Shown piece by piece: positions 59,800 through 64,000 of a stretch of DNA of 64,000 bases. The position numbers were made by a program, and so were the translations under genes. Within the stretch, counting starts at the first letter, position 1. Every line of letters starts with the position of its first letter. The stretch lies in NCBI GenBank assembly GCA_035621215.1, contig CP141729.1, positions 1,014,944 through 1,078,943 of the forward strand, given 5' to 3'. The notes below the pieces were generated by a model that worked only from the letters and a program-made list of their open reading frames with translations, did no database searches and had not been told where the DNA came from. Origin of the DNA: Oscillospiraceae bacterium MB08-C2-2 (GTDB lineage: Bacteria > Bacillota > Clostridia > Oscillospirales > Ruminococcaceae).

Positions 59800-59827
59800 T
59801 AAAATAAAATTTGCAGGAGGCCGCGTC

Positions 59828-60841
59828 ATGATTGTAATCATCAAGCCCAATACCCCTGAGGAAAAATTCCAGCAGTTTATCAGCTGGGTCGAAAGCATGG
59901 ATCTTTCCACCCATATTTCCCACGGTCACGGAACCACCCTTGTGGGTCTGGTGGGAGATACCTCCGCCATAGACCTGAACATGGTGAAGTCCATCTCCAT
60001 TGTGGAGGATGTAAAGCGCATTCAGGAGCCTTACAAAAACGCCAACCGCAAGATGCACCCCGATGATACTATCCTCAACATTTCCGGCCGTCTGTTTGGT
60101 GAAGGCCACCTCCATGTGATCGCAGGCCCCTGCTCGGTGGAATCCGAAGAGCAGATTTGCTTTGTTGCCCAAAAGGTGAAGGAATCCGGCGCTACCTTCC
60201 TCCGTGGCGGCGCCTTTAAGCCCCGTACCTCTCCCTATGCCTTCCAGGGTCTGCGGGCCGAGGGCATTGAGCTGCTTCTCAGGGCTAAGGAGCTAACCGG
60301 TCTCCCCATTGTCACCGAAATCATGAGCATTGAGCATATTCCCCTCTTCGAAGAAGTGGATGTGATTCAGGTGGGCGCCCGCAACATGCAGAACTTTGAG
60401 CTGCTCAAGGAGCTGGGCCATTTGGATAAACCCATCCTGCTGAAAAGAGGACTTGCCAATACCTTGGAAGAACTGCTCATGAGCGCCGAATACATCCTGG
60501 CAGGCGGAAACAAAAATGTAATCCTCTGTGAGCGTGGCATCCGTACCTACGAAACCGCCACCCGGAATACCCTTGATCTTTCCGCCGTTCCTTTCCTAAA
60601 AGCCCGCTCCCATCTGCCGGTGGTGGTTGACCCCAGCCACGCCTGCGGCATCGCATGGATGGTGGAACCTCTTGCCAGAGCCGCCGTTGCCGTGGGTGCG
60701 GATGGTCTCATTGTGGAGGTTCACAACGACCCAGAGCACGCCCTTTCCGATGGGGCCCAATCTCTGCGCCCCACTGATTTTGAGGCTCTTATGGGCCGCC
60801 TTGAGCCGGTGGCACAAGCCGTTGGTAAAAGCTTCCGTTAA
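59828..60841 (+). CDS. aroF: DAHP synthase (3-deoxy-7-phosphoheptulonate synthase), copy 1
   Basis: 337 residues of the type I-beta (Thermotoga/Bacillus-like) class. Residues 1-65 are a ferredoxin-like regulatory domain (VIIKPNTPEEKFQQFI, GTTLVGLVGDTSAIDL). The rest is the (beta/alpha)8 barrel: [55 protein letters not shown] and [10 protein letters not shown]. It condenses PEP and erythrose-4-phosphate, the first shikimate step. The regulatory domain binds aromatic amino acids in relatives. It has its own terminator-controlled leader; AGGAGG lies at 59815. Confidence 0.95.
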   Translation: MIVIIKPNTPEEKFQQFISWVESMDLSTHISHGHGTTLVGLVGDTSAIDLNMVKSISIVEDVKRIQEPYKNANRKMHPDDTILNISGRLFGEGHLHVIAGPCSVESEEQICFVAQKVKESGATFLRGGAFKPRTSPYAFQGLRAEGIELLLRAKELTGLPIVTEIMSIEHIPLFEEVDVIQVGARNMQNFELLKELGHLDKPILLKRGLANTLEELLMSAEYILAGGNKNVILCERGIRTYETATRNTLDLSAVPFLKARSHLPVVVDPSHACGIAWMVEPLARAAVAVGADGLIVEVHNDPEHALSDGAQSLRPTDFEALMGRLEPVAQAVGKSFR

Positions 60842-60854
60842 TCAAAAGTGTGCC

Positions 60855-61060
60855 GTTGGTTCTGCCTATGGCAGAGCCAACAGCCACATTGATTGGGCCT
60901 ATAGTAGCCATGTCTGAAAACAAGTGTACTCGTTTTCAGACACACAGCAGAATGCTGTGTTCTCCTTCTTTTCCAAAGTGGGAGAACGGCATACTAAGAG
61001 GCAAAAACTGCGCCTTTGGCGCAAAGCAAGCTTTGCTTGCTTCTGAAAACGATAGTTTCG
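60855..61060. repeat. Cluster of hairpins between the two DAHP synthase genes
   Basis: In 200 bases there are four or more hairpins. They are 60855-60866/60870-60881 (12 bp, one wobble), 60912-60921/60932-60941 (10 bp, perfect), 60942-60949/60953-60960 (8 bp, perfect) and the GCAAGCTTTGC palindrome in 61021-61040. No coding frame and no leader features. Possibly repetitive extragenic hairpins or transcript-end structures. Confidence 0.55.
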
Positions 61061-61101
61061 TTGTTTTCGGGTTTATTGACTATATATCATGCAAAAAAAT
61101 G

Positions 61102-61130
61102 TTGACTTGCGGCTTAAACAGGAGTATAGT
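61102..61130 (+). promoter_or_regulatory. Promoter of the second DAHP synthase leader
   Basis: TTGACT (61102-61107), 17-base spacer, TATAGT (61125-61130). It lies 38 bases before the leader peptide start, so the second gene has its own promoter. Confidence 0.75.
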
Positions 61131-61168
61131 GGATAAATATACAGGGCTTTCGGAAGGATTTTGTCAAT

Positions 61169-61276
61169 ATGTTGGTTTTTTCATGTAAAGAAAACAGCAA
61201 CTATTCTGCTGACCTGGGCTATTATTTTAGCGCAGGCTATTTTACATGGGAAAATTTAATATTGCCAAAGGCATAA
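61169..61276 (+). CDS. Tyr/Phe-rich leader peptide of the second DAHP synthase gene
   Basis: 35 codons. Residues 12-27 are YSADLGYYFSAGYFTW: four Tyr, two Phe and one Trp in 16 positions. The pattern LGYY....YF..(E) is shared with the first leader (LGYYRPDYFSLE), so they are homologous. A GTACAT/ATGTAC hairpin (61291-61296, 61309-61314) abuts the terminator stem starting at 61315. This gives two alternative structures, as in attenuation. The ATG at 61169 has GGAAGG about 11 bases ahead, weaker than in the first leader. Confidence 0.7.
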   Translation: MLVFSCKENSNYSADLGYYFSAGYFTWENLILPKA

Positions 61277-61314
61277 GCCCATCATTGTCGGTACATTTTT
61301 CTCTGTATATGTAC

Positions 61315-61350
61315 AGCCGGTGCTTTTGGTAAAAAAGCGCCGGCTTTTTG
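61315..61350 (+). terminator. Attenuator terminator ahead of the second DAHP synthase gene
   Basis: 13-bp stem (61315-61327 with 61333-61345, one G-T pair) followed by TTTTTG. Sequence is close to the first attenuator stem (GCCGGTGCTTTT in both), showing common origin. Confidence 0.85.
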
Positions 61351-61384
61351 TATGCCGGGATGCAAATTGAAGGAGGATACAAGC

Positions 61385-62407
61385 ATGGTTGTAATTGTCA
61401 AACCGCATACACAAGAGGATAAGCTGAACACCTTTATTGACTGGGTTCATGACATGGGGCTGCAAACCAACGTGATTGTTGGTGAAAAAACCACCATCAT
61501 TGGTCTTGTTGGAGATACCACCTCCATAGACCTGAACATGATCAAATCTGTCTCCATTGTGGAGGATGTCAAGCGCATTCAGGAGCCTTACAAAAATGCC
61601 AACCGCAAGATGCACCCCGATGATACTATCCTCAACATTTCCGGCCGTCTGTTTGGTGAAGGCCACCTCCATGTGATCGCAGGCCCTTGCTCGGTGGAAT
61701 CCGAAGAGCAGATTTGCTTTGTTGCCCAAAAAGTAAAAGAATCTGGTGCCACCTTCCTCCGTGGCGGCGCTTTTAAGCCCCGCACCTCCCCCTATGCCTT
61801 TCAGGGTTTGCGGGCCGAGGGCATTGAGTTGCTTTTAGAAGCCAAAAAGCTGACCGGTCTCCCCATTGTCACCGAGATCATGAGCATCGAGCATATTCCC
61901 CTCTTTGAGCAAGTGGATGTAATTCAGGTAGGCGCCCGCAACATGCAGAACTTTGAGCTGCTCAAGGAGCTGGGGCATTTGGATAAGCCCATTCTCCTCA
62001 AAAGAGGACTTGCCAACACCTTGGAAGAATTGCTCATGAGCGCTGAATACATCATGGCAGGCGGCAATAAGAATGTAATCCTTTGTGAGCGTGGCATTCG
62101 TACCTACGAAACCGCCACCCGCAACACCCTTGATCTTTCTGCCGTTCCCTTCCTGAAATCCCGCTCCCATCTGCCGGTGGTGGTTGACCCCAGCCACGCC
62201 TGCGGCATTGCATGGATGGTGGAGCCTCTTGCCAGAGCCGCCGTTGCCGTGGGTGCGGACGGCCTCATTGTGGAAGTTCACAACGACCCGGAGCATGCCC
62301 TTTCTGATGGGGCCCAATCTCTGCGTCCCACTGATTTTGAAGCCTTTATGAGTCGGCTTGCACCGCTGGCTGGCGTGGCCGGCAAAGAATTTGCCAGAAA
62401 AGGATAG
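61385..62407 (+). CDS. aroF: DAHP synthase, copy 2
   Basis: 340 residues. The regulatory N-terminal ~53 residues differ clearly from copy 1 ([34 protein letters not shown]), while from residue ~54 the protein is almost the same as copy 1, and the DNA is also very similar. All catalytic motifs are present. A duplicated enzyme with altered allosteric domain could answer to a different aromatic amino acid. It is the first gene of a run with tyrA and aroB. The start ATG 61385 has GGAGGATACAAGC ahead. Confidence 0.95.
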   Translation: MVVIVKPHTQEDKLNTFIDWVHDMGLQTNVIVGEKTTIIGLVGDTTSIDLNMIKSVSIVEDVKRIQEPYKNANRKMHPDDTILNISGRLFGEGHLHVIAGPCSVESEEQICFVAQKVKESGATFLRGGAFKPRTSPYAFQGLRAEGIELLLEAKKLTGLPIVTEIMSIEHIPLFEQVDVIQVGARNMQNFELLKELGHLDKPILLKRGLANTLEELLMSAEYIMAGGNKNVILCERGIRTYETATRNTLDLSAVPFLKSRSHLPVVVDPSHACGIAWMVEPLARAAVAVGADGLIVEVHNDPEHALSDGAQSLRPTDFEAFMSRLAPLAGVAGKEFARKG

Positions 62408-62412
62408 TGGCT

Positions 62413-63240
62413 ATGAATGTTGCAATAATCGGTCTGGGCCTTATTGGAGGCTCTATGGCCAAAGCCATTAAGCTGAACACCGATCATCGGGTTTTTGGCT
62501 GTGACCGCAGTCAGGAGTCTCTGGAGCAGGCGTTGGAATCCGGTGCTGTAGATGAAGATGCCTTTGGAAACTACGGGCAGTGTGATCTGGTTTTGATTGC
62601 CCTTTTCCCCACCGATGCGGTCACCTTTATTAAGGAGCACCGGGAGCAGTTCAAGCCGGGCTCTATGATCATCGATCTGTGCGGTGTCAAGCGGGCAGTC
62701 TGCCGAGAGGTAGAAGCCCTGTTTGCCGGAACCGACATCACCTTTATCGGGGGGCATCCCATGGCGGGAAGGGCCCTGTGGGGCTTTGAAAGCTCGGTGC
62801 CCGACCTGTTTCTGGGGGCAGCTATGATCTTAACCCCTTACCCCTCTACTCCCTCTCATTTGGTGGAAAAGGCCGGTGACTTCTTCCGCAGCCTTGGCTT
62901 CGGGAAAATCACCCTGACCACCGACGAGCACCACGACGAAATCATCGCCTACACCTCTCAGCTGGCTCATATTTTATCCAGTGCCTACATTCAAAGCCCC
63001 ACCGCACGGGAATTTATGGGCTTTTCAGCGGGCAGCTTCCGGGATTTAACCCGTGTAGCCAAGCTCAACGAGGATATGTGGACCCAGCTTTTTCTGCTTA
63101 ACCGGGATTATCTTTCTGACCAGCTGGGGGTGCTTATCGAGAACTTGACCGCCTTCCGGCATTCGCTGGATACACAGGATGAAAAGACACTGCACGAACA
63201 GCTTCGTCAGGGCCGCCTGCTCAAAGAACAGCTGAGCTAA
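62413..63240 (+). CDS. tyrA: Prephenate dehydrogenase
   Basis: 275 residues. The NAD-binding site is VAIIGLGLIGGSMAKAIK. The catalytic region shows IGGHPMAG (His), LTPYPSTPSHLVEKA and QLAHILSSAY. It converts prephenate to 4-hydroxyphenylpyruvate on the tyrosine branch. No ACT domain is attached. ATG 62413 is 5 bases after the aroF stop, so tight coupling is likely. Joint transcription with aroF copy 2 fits tyrosine-responsive control of the leader. Confidence 0.92.
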   Translation: MNVAIIGLGLIGGSMAKAIKLNTDHRVFGCDRSQESLEQALESGAVDEDAFGNYGQCDLVLIALFPTDAVTFIKEHREQFKPGSMIIDLCGVKRAVCREVEALFAGTDITFIGGHPMAGRALWGFESSVPDLFLGAAMILTPYPSTPSHLVEKAGDFFRSLGFGKITLTTDEHHDEIIAYTSQLAHILSSAYIQSPTAREFMGFSAGSFRDLTRVAKLNEDMWTQLFLLNRDYLSDQLGVLIENLTAFRHSLDTQDEKTLHEQLRQGRLLKEQLS

Positions 63241-63269
63241 GCCCTTTTGATAACAAGGAGGCAATCCAT

Positions 63270-64000
63270 ATGAAAACCATTCAGGTGGAAACCGGGCGTG
63301 CCTATCCGGTCTATATCGGGCAGGGAATACTCCCCGACTGCGGCCGTCTGCTGAAAGAAAGTCTGCGCTCCAAGCGGGCGGTTATTGTCACCGATGATAC
63401 GGTAAACGGTCTTTATGGCAAGCAGACAGAGGAATCCCTGCGCTGTGCCGGGCTGGAAGTGCATACCTTTGCTTTCCCTCATGGAGAAGGTTCCAAGAAG
63501 TTGGATACCGCTCTGGAAATCATTAACTTTCTGCTGGAGCATACCATGACCCGCACCGATGTGGTGGTTGCCCTTGGCGGCGGCGTTGTGGGGGATATGG
63601 CAGGCTTTGCCGCTTCCATTTATCTGCGGGGTATTCCTTATATTCAGATTCCCACCACTTTTTTGGCAGCCATTGATTCCTCGGTGGGAGGCAAAACCGC
63701 TGTGAACATCCCCCAGGGCAAAAACCTGCTGGGCAGCTTCTACCAGCCCCGTATGGTCATCTGTGATACCGACACGCTGGATACCCTGACCGAGGACTGC
63801 TTCAACGATGGTATGGCCGAGGCTCTTAAATACGGCTGTATCTGGGATGAAAAGCTCTTTTCCCTGATGGAGTTTGGCGGAGCCCGCAAGCATTTGGAAG
63901 CCATCATCGCCCGCTGTGTGCAGATTAAGGCGGATGTGGTGGCGGAGGATGAGCGGGATACCGGCTTGCGGCAGATTCTCAATTTTGGGCATACCCTTGG
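63270..64000 (+). CDS. aroB: 3-dehydroquinate synthase, cut by window edge
   Basis: The first 243 codons are visible. Motifs of AroB are RAVIVTDDTVNGLYG, VVVALGGGVVGDMAGFAASIYLRGIPYIQIPTTFLAAIDSSVGGKTAVNIPQGKNLLG (in two runs) and the metal site ILNFGHTLG at the edge. It converts DAHP to 3-dehydroquinate, the step after DAHP synthase. Start at 63270 after AAGGAGGCAATCCAT. It lies 29 bases from tyrA, in the same operon. Confidence 0.95.
   Translation, partial: MKTIQVETGRAYPVYIGQGILPDCGRLLKESLRSKRAVIVTDDTVNGLYGKQTEESLRCAGLEVHTFAFPHGEGSKKLDTALEIINFLLEHTMTRTDVVVALGGGVVGDMAGFAASIYLRGIPYIQIPTTFLAAIDSSVGGKTAVNIPQGKNLLGSFYQPRMVICDTDTLDTLTEDCFNDGMAEALKYGCIWDEKLFSLMEFGGARKHLEAIIARCVQIKADVVAEDERDTGLRQILNFGHTL

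Noticed and set aside
59575-59827. T-box riboswitch ahead of aroF
   Set aside because: No AGGGTGG box or specifier stem; a coding leader with a terminator explains the region better.

Overview
The window reads as the chromosome of a low-to-mid GC Firmicute, most likely a gut-type member of the Clostridia (Ruminococcaceae/Oscillospiraceae-like). The basis is AGGAGG-type ribosome binding sites, rpsO-pnp gene order, Clostridia-style integrative-element modules, ECF and family 5 transporters, and many small uncharacterised families typical of that class. No sequence search was run, so family names rest on recognised motifs and memory of the families.

Region by region. (1) 1-3.3 kb: the right edge of an integrated element (excisionase-like gene at the border) ends at a 3' half of tRNA-Ser(CGA), which is an attachment-site copy. 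Beyond it lies a polynucleotide-kinase-like gene overlapping a Thg1-like 3'-5' polymerase gene, then a scarred MazF gene whose end is fused to a broken methyltransferase gene. (2) 2.9-9.2 kb: two near-identical sigma-like genes, an M28 peptidase, a double-MerR regulator and a complete IS21-type element that cut off the end of a lipoprotein gene. (3) 9.2-14.8 kb: a BlaI/BlaR-type regulatory unit with strong palindromic operators, then small accessory genes including a chloramphenicol acetyltransferase and an aminoglycoside-acetyltransferase-like gene. (4) 15-37 kb: mostly ordinary chromosome. It holds a five-gene nickel/peptide-type ABC operon, CheX plus hemerythrin, several single-gene families, RtcB, a TetR/DUF4097 lipoprotein pair, a DNA-repair run (endonuclease Q, AlkD, Ogt), KDPG aldolase and an XRE/small-protein divergent pair. 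(5) 37-39.8 kb: rpsO, pnp and tRNA-Thr(CGT). (6) 39.9-47.1 kb: an insertion-sequence cluster. Two 1345-bp IS256-type copies in opposite orientation, with identical transposase proteins, bracket a second IS256-type element, an extra RsmH paralogue and a large P-loop ATPase. (7) 47.2-55.6 kb: the decayed right part of an integrative conjugative element (VirD4-type coupling protein, S1-domain protein, small element proteins, excisionase, frameshifted tyrosine integrase), followed by an IS200-type element. (8) 56.4-64 kb: guaA, an SLH-domain surface protein, then an aromatic amino acid block of two DAHP synthases, prephenate dehydrogenase and 3-dehydroquinate synthase.

The most interesting signal is in region 8. 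Each DAHP synthase gene is preceded by a short ORF (37 and 35 codons) rich in Tyr and Phe codons, a strong intrinsic terminator and a good promoter. This is the layout of ribosome-mediated attenuation, unusual for Firmicutes, where T-box or TRAP control is the textbook case. The second is the kinase/Thg1-like pair, which looks like a two-step 5'-end RNA repair unit. The third is the rsmH paralogue/ATPase segment held between IS copies.

Decay is frequent in the mobile regions: single-base frameshifts, a lost or non-AUG start codon, solo IS ends and truncated genes. Assembly or sequencing error was not excluded for the single-base cases.
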